From positions 28,889,732 through 28,953,731 of the forward strand of contig NC_134528.1 in assembly GCF_027942865.1 (NCBI RefSeq): DNA of 64,000 nt, read 5' to 3'. The stretch comes from Odontesthes bonariensis (Eukaryota; Chordata; Actinopteri; Atheriniformes; Atherinopsidae). The notes below the pieces were generated by a model, which did not search any database, was not told the origin of the DNA, and was given only the letters and a program-made list of their open reading frames with translations. The position numbers and the translations under genes are program-made. Below are positions 22,694 through 33,570 of this stretch, in pieces (position 1 is the stretch's first letter; each line of letters starts with the position of its first letter).

Positions 22694-25600
22694 GATTTGG
22701 GTAGCCTAATATATGAAATTGGTTTTATTTGCAGCGCCGGGACGTCCGACACAGGTGAGCAGTCATCGATGTCTGTAAATGCAATTATTAATGTTGCTTA
22801 TGATGCCAGCGTGCAAAAGACGCTCTGTGGAGAGCTCTGCTCCAGCTGGCTGCTGTGACAGGTCACTGACACTGTATTTCTACTTAATCGAACATGTTTC
22901 AGACTCGCCCGATTTACATTAAGTAGATATTTGAATTAATTTAAAAGGCTATTAAAGGAATTGTCGGAATGGCGGGATGTTTATAAAAAATAAAATGTCC
23001 CGCCATTCCGACAATTGGAGGAAAAAAGTGTTGGAATGGCGGGACGTTTGATAGAAAATTAAGTGTCGCCATTCCGACAATTGGAGGCCCATGTCGGAAT
23101 GGTGGGATGTCGGAATGGCGGCATGTGACCGAACTAATGCCCCCCAGAGTGGTTGGTTCGCTTGTTTTTTCATGCTCAACAGATCCAGGCGAGCTGGTTA
23201 ATCTGCTGTCTTTCTGCTAAACTAGCTTTCTGCTAACTTTAGTTGTGTAACCAGCCCGTAGACTTGAATTTGATACAACTGACTCAGGAGAGTTAACGGT
23301 GCGTTCACACCAGACGCGGTCGGGCGACGCGATTACATACAAAGTCAATGCAAAGACGCGATTAGACGCGGATTCGAGCCGGCGGCGCGATGAGGCGCGG
23401 TGGGGCGGCGCGGTGAGGAGCGGTGAGGCGGTGCGGTGATGCGGTGGCCGCCGCGCGAGTGAAAATATGCGATTCGCGCGAGTTAAAAAAATCCAACTTT
23501 GGCGAAATATTCACGCCAGACAGCCTATCAGCGTTGAGATTCTGGATGACAGTGACGTGGAGACAGATGGACAGGCGCTCCGCAGCTGAAATGGAGTCGT
23601 GTCTGTGACATGCAGATTGGACTGCAGATGGAAATTAGCTTCTAAGCTACAATCTGGTGCAGGTCATCTCTTTACTTTGTAATTAATGTACTTTGCACAT
23701 GGTCCCTGACAAAATAAAATAAAAAAATTAAATCACCGCCTTCTCCAGGAGTTCCGTCTGGATGACGGCCGCCTCCAGCGGCACCCCAGGCCCACCAGGA
23801 CCCAGCCCGACGACCCGCTCGGGTATATAGTATGACCGGCGCCGCGATCTCTCGGCAGGACACCAACCACAGGCGCCCCGCAGCTGAAACGGAGCCGCGG
23901 CCCAGCTGCGGAGCGCCTGCAGCCGGCGTCCCGCCGAGAGATCACGGCACCGATCCTCCCGTGGCGGCCGCTTCCAGCGGTGTTTCGGGCTCGCCGGGAC
24001 CCAGTTTGGTGGCCTGCTCGGGAGGATCGGTGCCGTGATCTCTCGGCGGGACGCCGGCTGCAGGCGCCGGTCCTCCCGAGCGGGTCGTCGGGCTGGGTCC
24101 TGGTGGGCCTGGGGTGCCGCTGGAGGCGACCGTCATCCAGACGCAACTCCTGGAGAAGGCGATGAAATTATCCGAGCTGAATGCACCACCGGATGATGTC
24201 ACTGATTCAGACACGACGGCGTGTGCGTTTCAGACGAATCTCGGACTGCCACAGCAGGTACAAGGACGCGATCAGCCATGGATAGCCCCTTGAGCTATTT
24301 ACTCGTTTTTTACTCGCGCGAAAGAGGCGTTTGAGGCGATGGAATTTACACCTGCGGCAACGATCGCGCGATGAAGGCGGTGCGAATATTCGCATTGCGT
24401 TTGGTGTGAACGCACGAGTGTTTTTCCCTAAATATTCTCTGAAAGCTACTTCAAGCTATCTAATAGGAGAAGCTCTTTTCAGGCCTTAAATGTGTAGTCA
24501 TATCACTGAAAAACAAGAAGGTCAAACTGTGATAAACTGTAGTTATACTGAAGCTGATGTTCTTACCAACATTCTTAAATGTAGCTGAAGTATAACTAAT
24601 TACCAGCTTAACATGAGAATTTCAGATGATGAACAAGTACTTTTCTGTGTTTAAAGCCCAAGCTACAAACATGAACCCATATCTTTTCATAACATGTTTC
24701 AGACTCGCCTGATTTACATTAATACTTGTATTTTGATATTTGAAATTTCAGGGGATTTTTATAGTTGGTTTGCAAGGTTGTGGAGTTCCTCTAAAAACTA
24801 TTAAAGGAATTGTCGAAATGGCGGGGTGTTCATAAAAAAATAAAACATACCGCCATTCCGACAATTGGAGGAAAAAAGTGTCGGAATGGCGGTATGTTTG
24901 ATAGAAAATTAAGTGTCGCCATTCCGACAACTGGAGGGCCATGTCGGAATGGCAGCATGTAACCCAGCTGCTGTTGCTAGGTCCTTGACTAGCCGCTAGC
25001 CGCAGTCCTTGCAGGCCAGTCAGCAGTGCATTTCTAATATTATTGAAAGGGATAGAAATTGATCACCTTACTATTCTGATTTCTCTATTTGCATACAGTT
25101 TTCCTGTCAGGTGAAAACAGTGCCCTCTGCTGATGGGTGGAGATATAGGGTCGGAATGGAATAGCAAATTTAAAGTTCTCGATTTACTGACAAAAAAGGG
25201 GATAGTCCTATTCCAAATGATTTTAGACAGCTTCAGTTGGCAACTTACATGAGCTTCTGAACGGGACAGCCAGTCTGCCCTGGATGCTGTTGACCAGTAC
25301 AAGGTGTCCCGATCTTCTTGAGATCATTGTTGGAAGAACACCTGTCATTAATTTAGATTTTTTTAGATTATCATTGGCATAAGATCAATGACAAAACCTC
25401 AAACTCAAGCTAATACTATTAATATCCTACTTAAAGGTGATTTTAAAAAAACATATAAAGTCCTGCCCACCTTTGGCAAGAGTGTTTGGGCCAAAGTAGT
25501 TGATGTCCATGATGTTTCTATCCAGTTCCAGAGAAACACTTTGAACAGGAGCTTTCAGTTTCATGCTACTGTTGCAGATCAGCACATCCACATAGCCGTA

Positions 25601-28600
25601 ACACTCCATCATCTCAGCCACCACGTCATCCATGCTGTCTATATCACTGAAATCCAGAATCACCAGTTTGGGGGCATATGTCTAGGGAAAGACAAGTGTT
25701 GCTTAACTGTGTGAGGACAATACATTTAAGTGCATTCAATTCAAGATGATAACATACAAAATATGAAAGAACTGCCTGAGAGATGTTTTCCACTATTGGA
25801 AGGTCTTCAGAGAAGATATGAGGAGACTGATTCTACCCTCAGGAAATAAAAGTCTCTCACACCATTTTCCTGTTTGCAAACCAGTTTCTGTTCAATGCCT
25901 CCCCTTTACTCCTCTTTCTGTCATCTGTCTAAGTTGCTCCCACCAGAAATGCAAACACAGGGGGTGTGGGGTTTGATCGAATAGTGTATTTTGCTTAGGA
26001 ACCTTCCAAACTAAGTGAAATGAACTGGAAGTATCTGCGTGGTAGCCATGGTAAGAGCTGTTCAAAGTGCTGTTCCAACTGCTAAGGAGCTCCAATGCTT
26101 CCTTGAACATCTCCATTAGCATGAGATGCATGGTTCTTTATGAAAGAAATTATATATCCCACAATTCCTTGCAGCCACAACTGTCATGGCGATGCTCGCT
26201 AATTTTAATCCAGTCGTACGAGCTTGTACTTTTTTGTGGATAAATATGAGGACAAGAGAGTGAGTTTTCCGCTTTTTTCGGGATTTTTTCTTTCGACCAT
26301 CTCAATTAAGTAATATTCTATAATATATCTAATAGGATACATATGAGATCTATGCAAAAATGTGATAAGATTGCAATAGACAAGTATCTAAAGCACTTTG
26401 TGTGGGATATTTATTGAACAGCTGTGGTTTTAGCGCTGCAGTGGAGACCGACATCACAGCTGGGGGTGGTCGAATTCTCACTGTAGTCCTTATGAACTTA
26501 TCCTACCATCTTTCCTTAACCCTGCAATGTTTTCCATCTAGGTCAAGGAAAACAGCTTAGGAAAAGACAATAGGAGATCATTTTTATGACTATTCAACTG
26601 TATGGGTACACTTAGAAAAAAAACAAGAGTTTTGGTTCTTCTCAAGTCCTGGATGCCCCCAAAAAGAGATCTCGAATCGTCCAACCAAAACTGCCATTTT
26701 GCAGATAACGGCATCAGGGTTTGAGGTTTTTCTATTCAACTTTGTGACTTTGGATTTCTTTGTCTTGGTTTTTCTGTGTTTTATTTGAATCTGTTTTCTT
26801 TGTGTTCTCAGTATTTTTGAGTTACTGGTTTGAATTAGGATTTATTCTCTGTTTTTATGAGTCTAGTTTTTGATTTGCCTTAGTTGTTATTCTTGCTTTT
26901 GTTTTATATTTGTCTGTGCAGTTTTGTCTTGCCTCAATTCGGTATTTGGTCTATTCTTAGTTTATTCTGTTTCACATCCTCACCAGCAGTTGTCCTCAGT
27001 TCCCTGTTTGGTCCTCAGCTCCACATGCACTTGTTGTCAGTCGATCACATCTGCAGTCACCTGTCTCATCAGTCCCTTCTGTATTTAAGCTCCATGGTTT
27101 TGCTCGGGCTATGTCAGATCCTTGCCGTTACTTTCATCATTGTTCATCTTTGCAGCTCTGTTCCTTTCTTGTCTGGTAATCTCCCTGTCTGGCTGTTTTA
27201 TATAGTCTTTTGTTTTACAAGTTTATGTTCATGGTTTCCTGGCTAAGCCACGTTTTTGTTGTTTTAAATAAAGACTTCAGTCACTTCCAAATTGCTGTGT
27301 CCTGCATTTGAGTCCTGGATAACCTTTTCTCCACCAACATCGTAACAAAAAGATCACTTTCAGGCCGGTCTTGTGTGCATGATTACTTCGGACCTGCCCA
27401 CACCATTCTGTTGTGTCTCAAAGTACATAGCTATGTAGATAGCAAATTATTTGTGTGAGGAAGTTTCCTTTTAATACAAAATTTTTTATTTGAACTTTCA
27501 GAGACAAGAATCAAATAAGATCTAATCAATAAGAAGACTCGGAATTGAAAATGATAATATTTAAATAATTCCCAACCGTTGGACAGACACAAGGTATTTA
27601 CCTAATGTAACATCCTGGCTTTGGAGGCATCATTTTAAACCACCTAAAATTGTTTCATTATTTATTAACTGCTGTATTTGATTATTTCTGTCCAATGAAG
27701 TGTTTAAGGTGTTTCTGGTATTTTACAGTCTAAATTTAATTTTAAGCTCTTCCGGCAAACTCCCCCCCTCCGTCACTCCCCTCTCCTCATGGTCAATTTT
27801 GGGAATTGAGACATCCATCAAAATATTTGCGAACACTTTCCGGGTCACAGGCAAGAGAACAGGATTATACACCAGATGAGGAGAAAAAAACTAGATAGAC
27901 GAAAATAAAAAATAAAGAATTTTCTTTTTTTTCAATGTTCAGTGTACATTGAAAAAAAAGAAAATTCTTTATTTTTATTAGTGGGCATGGCGTAGTACCA
28001 CTCAAATTCCTAGATAGGATAACTTAGCAATCAGAAATAAAAATATCCCAACTGGTAAACAGATTTTGATTTGCTTTATGTCATCTACAGCTACCTCAAG
28101 CTGCTTCAGAAACATGCACATGTGCTCTGGCCAGTGTATTGAAGACACTTGAGGACAGTGTGCTGTCAGACAGGACATCCTGCTATTGTGTTGATCAGAG
28201 GAAATGGTGATCTGGGAGGTGGCATCAAAGCAGTATTGTGATAAAAAAAAACAAGGACAGATCCTGATGTTCTCAAACCAGCCATGACAGTGGCTGGCTT
28301 CGAGGGATTTTTTTGTGACAGGAGGGGCTTTGCTCTCTGTTTAGAAATGTCACTTTACTATCAAAGTTTTTAGCCAATTATTAGAAATTATACTGGTGCA
28401 GCCGGAGTGAAAGATTTGTTACAGGACTGTTTGGGTTGCCCAGGAAAGTAATTGGCACAAAAAAAAAAAGTAGGCTCTGTGAGTTCGAAGAGCTTGGAGG
28501 AGTTTGGTGTGTTTGTTTCAAACAGAAGCAAATACTGACATGCACCATTATTTTTTATTCGAATTCCTCACCTCTTTGGGGTCAGCATCGTTAGTCAGAG

Positions 28601-30445
28601 AGTCATACAGAGACTCCAGTTTATCCCAGCTAGTTCCACATAGGATCAGTCTGGCACCACTTTTATGGAAGATATGGGCACTCTCTGAACAGAAAGAAAA
28701 ACAAAAACATGCTGATTACCTTCATAAAAAAGACATGTTTAACATTATGTGCAAATAAAAAACATGTTGAGTTTTCTGAGAAGATCGATACCATTCTTAT
28801 TTCTGTGTGCTTGAAGTGAGGCTGCAACTGCTTATTAGCTTAGCTTAGATTAAATGCAATTGGGCTGGTTCTGTCCAAGACAAGAAAAGGCATACAGTTT
28901 CCTTATCAAATATGATAAAGGGTCAAATAAAAGGACGTTTTTTAGGGCAAGAATCAGTGTACCTGTAGTGATGCAAAAGGGTATAACTTTTACATTTGGA
29001 GCCATCCAATTCAGCCTTTTCAAGCTAAACAAACTGGTTGCTGGCTGTAGCTTAATATCTAATAGAAATTTTGACAAGATATATTGATAAAAAATTATTC
29101 AACGAGATTAGATATTCCTTTAAATATGAAGCTGCTAGCTTAGTTTAACATTAAGACAAAGAACAGGGTAAACAGTTAGTCTTGTAGTTAGCCAAACATA
29201 AAATCCAGAAGGTAACTGGTCATAGCTCTAAACAGAGGCCCTGTACAGAATTAAAAGATTGATTTATGATCTCATATGAAGAAGGCCCATATGAACAGTT
29301 CATCCAACACCCAACTTAAGGGATGGAAATGTCCTAAAAGCTTCCCATGTCACAAGTTCCTTTTAAGACGATAACACTTTTTTTTTTATCTTGTGTTGGT
29401 ATTTAAGAAAAATGTAGTTTGGTGAGAAGACTCAATACATTTACATGCCTAGCGGAGTTAAGCTATGTTTAGAGTTGCCTGGCCATTGAATTGTACTACG
29501 GGTCCTTGTTCCAGTATACATGCACTGGAGGGTATCGAACTGACTGAAATCTGTCTGATGCTGTGATAATAGCTGGCAATATGCCCGCTTTCAGCTTGCT
29601 AATATAACTTCTTTGTGCTGATCTCTTTGCCCAAATCAGTACCATTTTAGTGTGTGAATTGGAGCTGGTCTTTAAATTTTGTAAATTAGAGTTATTACTC
29701 TGTTTTTACCAGCTACTTCTTTTTTTTTTTGTATACCTGCGTCTTGTGTTATTTCTGGGTCAAAGTCCGGGACGGGCTGGAGGCCAGTTTGATGCAAGTT
29801 GGGTGCATGCAACACTCTTTCGACCCCTAACTGCATTATCTGGGTGTGTTACTCCGGCTTTGAGGACTTCCATTTCATACAACTTTGGTTGAACTAACAT
29901 GTTTACATATGCTTTAAGAGTCTGGGATGATTTGTTTTTCTTAAGTACATTATAAATGTACTCACTACTAGAACTCTCTGTTGCGTAAATATGATGCTAG
30001 AACCAGATAAGACATAGGAAACATTTAGCTTGGTTCTGCCACTTTTCATAGTCTCCCCTTGTCCTGTATGTAATTCATTCTTCAACAAAGTCAGCACAGC
30101 ATTTTCTTACTGTTTTCTCTCTTTATGCTATACCTATTACTAGTGTAAAATGGCATAAAAATTACACCTAAGTCAGTTGTCCCTTAACTTTAATGAAAAT
30201 TCATGGATTGTGCTTTTATGTGACATTGTCCTGGAATTCAGTGTAAATCTAAGTAAGGTTAAACATTCAAAGCAAAAGTAGGATCATTTACCAGTCCCCA
30301 CCCCAGAAGCAGCATCAGTGATCACCACTACTTTGTTTCTCACTAAGGACTTGGACATGAGCTGCATGACCTCATTGTAGATGTAGTACACCCCCGCTGC
30401 AAAGACTATCAGCAGGGGCAACACTATCACCGAGGGCAGGTCCAT
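20421..30445 (-). CDS. dhrs7c: DHRS7C-like short-chain dehydrogenase/reductase, complete 6-exon coding sequence
   Basis: Six minus-strand exons (30445-30292, 28684-28572, 25681-25471, 25341-25249, 20917-20756, 20629-20421) have GT/AG borders and agreeing phases and give 313 residues, about the family length. Residues 5-23 are a hydrophobic membrane anchor. The nucleotide-binding motif reads TDAASGVG (43-50), so the usual TG is TD. The NNAG position reads CNSS (125-128). The catalytic set N150, S178, Y191, K195 is present, with Y191 split across the exon 4/5 junction. The family is known as SRP-35, a sarcoplasmic reticulum SDR of skeletal and cardiac muscle with reported retinol dehydrogenase activity. 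DHRS7B is the nearest alternative, but the TD motif, the spacing after the anchor and the segment PVQSVSLELDRNIMDINYFG fit DHRS7C better. The gene is divergent from mprip. An AG directly upstream of the ATG suggests a separate 5' noncoding exon. Gene identity is from recall of the family, not a search. Confidence 0.93.
20756..20917 (-). CDS. dhrs7c: dhrs7c coding exon 5 (YSASK active site)
   Basis: The exon begins with AC, completing the tyrosine codon of Y191-S-A-S-K195, and continues KHAAQAFFDCLRAEVEEYG. The donor is GCAT|GTGAGT. The usual SDR proline of the loop after strand 6 (SP/PG) is a histidine here (VISHTF, H221). Confidence 0.95.
20918..22009. other. dhrs7c intron 4, proximal part, no feature recognised
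   Basis: The DNA between exon 5 and the repeat zone shows no coding exon in phase and no clear repeat. Confidence 0.5.
22662..22693. repeat. (AAT)n microsatellite
   Basis: About ten uninterrupted AAT units are visible. Confidence 0.95.
22959..23122. repeat. GTCGGAATGGCGGGA hairpin cluster, block 1
   Basis: AATTGTCGGAATGGCGGGA (22959-22977) and its exact complement (22998-23016) form a 19-bp stem. A second stem follows at 23030-23080, then two more direct copies at 23093-23122. Confidence 0.85.
23299..24415. mobile_element. PIF/Harbinger-like non-autonomous element with GC-rich fold-backs
   Basis: The ends GTGCGTTCACACCAGACGC and GCGTTTGGTGTGAACGCAC are inverted repeats of the type seen in fish Harbinger/ISL2EU MITEs. 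Inside are two nested inverted repeats: outer arms 23737-23822 and 24078-24161, and perfect 49-nt inner arms 23913-23961 and 24019-24067. Long overlapping frames here are a by-product of the GC content. No intact transposase is seen. Confidence 0.75.
24806..24955. repeat. GTCGGAATGGCGG hairpin cluster, block 2
   Basis: This has the same order of stems and spacer words as block 1 (TTGGAGGAAAAAAGTG, GATAGAAAATTAAGTG) in the same orientation, with point changes, so it is a diverged direct repeat. Confidence 0.85.
25249..25341 (-). CDS. dhrs7c: dhrs7c coding exon 4 (residues 160-190, catalytic Ser178)
   Basis: This 93-base exon is too short to stand out as an open frame. Between CTGTCATT-type acceptor sequence and the donor CAT|GTAAGT it reads VLPTMISRRSGHLVLVNSIQ followed by GRLAVPFRSS. 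S178 lies exactly 13 residues before the catalytic tyrosine, the standard SDR spacing. It is separated from exon 3 by an intron of only 129 bases. It fills the gap between exons 3 and 5 in the right phase. Confidence 0.93.
25471..25681 (-). CDS. dhrs7c: dhrs7c coding exon 3 (residues 90-159)
   Basis: The acceptor is TTTCCCTAG and the donor AAAG|GTGGGC. It encodes TYAPKLVILDFSDID, then VDVLICNSSMK (the altered NNAG position) and DINYFGP, whose N150 is the structural/catalytic asparagine of the SDR tetrad. The exon is 211 bases, leaving one base of a split glycine codon. Confidence 0.95.
25682..26714. other. dhrs7c intron 2, no feature recognised
   Basis: Plain intronic DNA with no coding or repeat signature that I can support. 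Confidence 0.5.
26715..27350 (+). mobile_element. LTR-like segment (probable Ty3/Gypsy-type solo LTR) in dhrs7c intron 2
   Basis: T-rich sequence with repeated TTGTTTT/CTGTTT words is followed by GTATTTAAGC at 27080-27089, AATAAA at 27267-27272, and an end reading TGTCCTGCATTTGAGTCCTG. This layout is familiar from fish LTRs. No matching second LTR or gag/pol was seen, and the exact ends are uncertain. Confidence 0.45.
27908..27976. repeat. 31-bp perfect hairpin, 7-base loop
   Basis: The left arm 27908-27938 and right arm 27946-27976 are exact complements around the loop TCAGTGT. The arms are AT-rich (for example GAATTTTCTTTTTTTTCAAT). Confidence 0.9.
27977..28571. other. dhrs7c intron 2, remainder
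   Basis: No coding or repeat signature recognised. Confidence 0.5.
28572..28684 (-). CDS. dhrs7c: dhrs7c coding exon 2 (residues 52-89)
   Basis: The acceptor is TTCTGTTCAG and the donor GAG|GTGAGG. It encodes the second strand/helix of the Rossmann fold, including HIFHKSGARLILCGTSWDKL. The length of 113 bases agrees with a split codon (G|AG) at its start and a whole codon at its end. Confidence 0.93.
28685..30291. other. dhrs7c intron 1
   Basis: Mostly unrecognised. Around 29830-29920 the words CTCCGGCTTTGAGGACTTCC and AACTAACATGTTTACATATG resemble the outer arms of the transposon at 38305-39600, so a scrap of that family may lie here. Confidence 0.4.
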
Positions 30446-30448
30446 GTT
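30292..30448 (-). CDS. dhrs7c: dhrs7c coding exon 1 (residues 1-51, membrane anchor and TDxxSGxG)
   Basis: The ATG is at 30445-30443 and reads MDLPSVIVLPLLIVFAAG, then a charged linker and VVVITDAASGVGT. The donor is G|GTAAAT at 30291. Three bases upstream of the ATG a pyrimidine-rich tract ends in CAG (to 30449), so this exon probably begins at 30448 and is preceded by a noncoding exon further right that I cannot place. Confidence 0.92.
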
Positions 30449-30450
30449 CT

Positions 30451-33044
30451 GCAATGGAGAAAGTAGAATGGTCAGTATGGGAAATTAGACTTGCATGCAT
30501 TGAAAAAGCCAGCAGTCTCTCTGACAGGACACATGATCTGCTTGTAGGATTCCCATGGACACAAGCACAGTGTCAGTTACTGTCACAGAAAGCCAATCTG
30601 ATTGAAAGTACATGCAGAAAAGCTCAAAGCTGAACAGCCTCTCTTTAAAAGTTGTTCCTTATCCGTAGCTGCGTTAGTCCTTTTTAGAAAAAGATCACAT
30701 TATAATGCAGCTCAGAGAGCACCGTGGTTTTGCTGCTGTAACTTGCCTTTGCATCCTGACCAAAGGGAGCTCTAATTTGCACCATAATATTGTCTGCTTT
30801 CAAGGAGTATGCCTGCATTGCAGCATCAACAGCGTCTGGATGACATGTTAAGCCATGCTGGCCGATCATTTCCCACATATGATGATATGTCAACTACTGT
30901 GTCAGAGGTGCATCAACCTGGACACTCTGTCCCTCATAAATACAGCGGCAAGATGCAACAACCTAACCTTGAACAGGTAGTGTTAAAAGAGCTTTTGTGT
31001 TTGTCATTGATCTAAACGTGGAGACCGATCAGACATGATTGTATATCCAGATTCATATGATCAGTGCATTTTAAGAAAATAGTCCCCATATTGTCTAAAT
31101 ATAGCACATCTAGTACAGCTGTCTCTCAGAAGCAACAAACGGTTTGAGCCACCAACCTTCCTATGTGTAACTCAACAACAGCAACATTTAAACCTCAAGC
31201 TACTGTTGCATTTTATTTGTCTTGTAAGTCAAAACGTGGAATGATGTCCCATTTAAGTTAACCACGTTCCAGTTGTAAGTCGGAAAACTAGCCAGATTAG
31301 CTCGCTGACCAGGCTTGCTATTATTACCAAAACGAGTTAATAACAACACATTACACTCTACTTTGTGCATACAAACAAGGGCCAGCTCCAAAATCATAAC
31401 CATCACATTTCCATTTCAAAGTAGTTGTTGGAAATTTTGGAAAAAGCCTTACTAGACTGATGGCACTCTCATAACTTTGCTAGCAGTTTTCTTATTTCTT
31501 TCTATGATACCAATTTGATAATATTTTACTTAGATACTCAGGTTATGTTGTATTGTACAATTATAAATGAAATGAAAGATAACTCAATTGAAATGCTACT
31601 GTAGTAGTAATGGAGTGTGGAACACACAGTCTTCAAAATCTCCCAACAGATAAAATCAAAAGCTTAAAGGGTGGTTTTGTTGCCTCAGAAACAGAGCCAA
31701 GCTAGCTGTTTCCACTTAGCTTGGATTATTGGGAACAGTTAGCTTATTAAGCCACCTTCAGTCCTAAACTAAGCTAATCAGTTCCTTACCCCGCTTCATG
31801 TTTTCTGCATAGGAATGAGACCGTTGTTCTACATCTAACAGTTGAAAGGTCTGTTTTTATAATGTCAGTATTGTCTTAAAATGCCAGATAGACAGGTCTC
31901 TGCTTGCCTACACTGTGACAAATTATGATTTTCTGCTTCATGTGTGTTAAACCTACTGAGGTAATGGTCTGTATTTGGATGCCTTATTAACACACTTACC
32001 ATGTAAAGTGAGTTTGAGGAGAACAGAGAACAGCTAAATATATTCTGGCTATGGTGCCACCACAGAATGTCTTGCACTATGTCACCAATGGGATGCTGTC
32101 ATAAGATACTCCAAAGGGGACAACCAAGGAGCCTCACAGTTTTAAGCAATGAATGACCCTACTTCTCCTGCTTCAGATGGGAAAACACATTAAGAGAACC
32201 CCTTATCCATATTAAAAACTAATGATAACACTAGTTCCCAGCTCAGCTCCATGTTTGGACTAACACATGATTAAGGTTAGTCAGCTTGTGCGTGCACATT
32301 TATAGCAACCACCCAGCAGACATACACACAAACACATTCACCTGTAATCTGTGTTATTATTGGTTCACTTACGGCATGGACAAGGAGCTAATCCTTCAGC
32401 GGGACTGGCTGTTGTTTTTTTCCCCTGGATTTAGTTAGATAATGGAGGGCCTTCTTTTCCCCCTGTGTCTCTCATCCATTCACACAGTCTGCCCCTCTGT
32501 GTCTGTCCCACTGCTGTCCACTGGACCACCCTGCTTAGAATAGCCTCCGCTTGAGTCAGCCATTAATACACACATATGCAGTGCGCAGTATCTGAAGCAT
32601 GTTCTTTTGGTGCCAGCATGAAGGGATGGAGTGTCAGTTCCACTCTGCGTTAAGGGGCAAGGATAAGCATTGTGCTGTTGTCTTAAAGATACGTGTATAG
32701 CTGTGTTTTCGAACTGATGAATTAGCCTGCTATTAATAAAAAAAAAAAGTATACCGAAAAATATTTATTAAAAGAGACCAAGAAATCATTACAGTTAGCT
32801 ACATGAGGAAATAGCTTTCCTCTGGCTAAAACACTATTGTTGTTGTTTTTTTCTTATGAAACAAGTTATTAAGATTATGAAAGTCAAAATTATAAAATGC
32901 AGAACAAAATGACTGTTTTTAGGAATTTGTATTACTCTTGAGAACTTTAATTTAGTGGCTCTTTATACATACGCCAAACCACAAACCTAATATCCAGAAA
33001 AGTAGGGAAATATTATAGAATGGCTTTAAAACTTGTCATTTGCT
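30451..33044. other. region between dhrs7c and mprip, left half
   Basis: No coding exon was recognised. A 5' noncoding exon and promoter of dhrs7c should lie here or further right but cannot be located from sequence alone. Confidence 0.5.
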
Positions 33045-33570
33045 TATTAGTTTGGGTCTGGCTGCCTGTCCATCAGAGGATAGACTTTAAAGTTCTGATG
33101 CTGGTCTATAAAGCTCTGAATGGTCTTGGACCAAAATACATCAGTGACCTCCTGACCCAGATGGAACCTTCCAGACCCCTCAGGTCATCTGGATCCGGTC
33201 TTTTATCAGTTCCCAGAGTCAGAACCAGACATGGAGAAGCTGCATTCAGCTTCTATGCTCCACATGTCTGGAACAAACTCCCAGAAAAGCTTCAGATCAG
33301 CTGAAACACTCAGTGTATTTAAGTCCAGGCTGAAGACACACCTATTTTCAGCTGCATTTGAATAAAGCTCCAAATCTGAAGCTTGAGTTTCAAAACTTAA
33401 TCACATTTTAACTACTGATTTTATCTGATTCTATCTATTGTTCTTATTTCTTTCTTTTTTTGTTTAAAATTAAAATCATGCTTTTTATTTCTACTGTTTC
33501 AATGTATCTGTAAAGCACTTTGAATCACCTTGTAGTTGAATTGTGCAGTACAAAAAAACTTGCCTTGCCT
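33045..33570 (+). mobile_element. L2-type LINE 3' fragment
   Basis: Plus-strand reading gives WLPVHQRIDFKVLMLVYKAL and TRHGEAAFSFYAPHVWNKLP, then a frameshift at about 33300 and ETLSVFKSRLKTHLFSAAFE before the stop. The 3' end GTAAAGCACTTTGAATCACC is the typical tail. It is a 5'-truncated, broken copy. Confidence 0.88.

Larger units (their letters stand above)
22010..25020. repeat. composite repeat zone in dhrs7c intron 4
   Basis: Copies of the word CCGCCATTCCGACA and its complement occur at about 22120, 22963-23120 and 24811-24950. Two blocks (22880-23150 and 24690-24960) are direct repeats that share ACATGTTTCAGACTCGCC at their starts. The outer parts (22080-22120 and 24964-25015) share words such as CTAGC and CAGCTGCT in opposite orientation. 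A Harbinger-like element (23299-24415) sits between the two blocks. Confidence 0.7.

Noticed and set aside
22959..23122. CRISPR-like array of GGAATGGCGGGA words
   Set aside because: The repeats alternate in orientation with uneven spacing in a vertebrate intron. They are hairpin stems, not a CRISPR array.
23733..24214. Long arginine/proline-rich frames on both strands
   Set aside because: They are produced by GC-rich inverted repeats, so each strand mirrors the other. No conserved domain is visible.
26870..27246. Hydrophobic 72- and 120-codon frames
   Set aside because: They come from T-rich LTR-like DNA in two overlapping frames, with cysteine/leucine/phenylalanine bias and no conserved features.
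20421..30445. Assignment as DHRS7B
   Set aside because: The TD in the nucleotide loop, the lack of the long N-terminal extension and the exon 3 residues fit DHRS7C better, though only an alignment can settle it.
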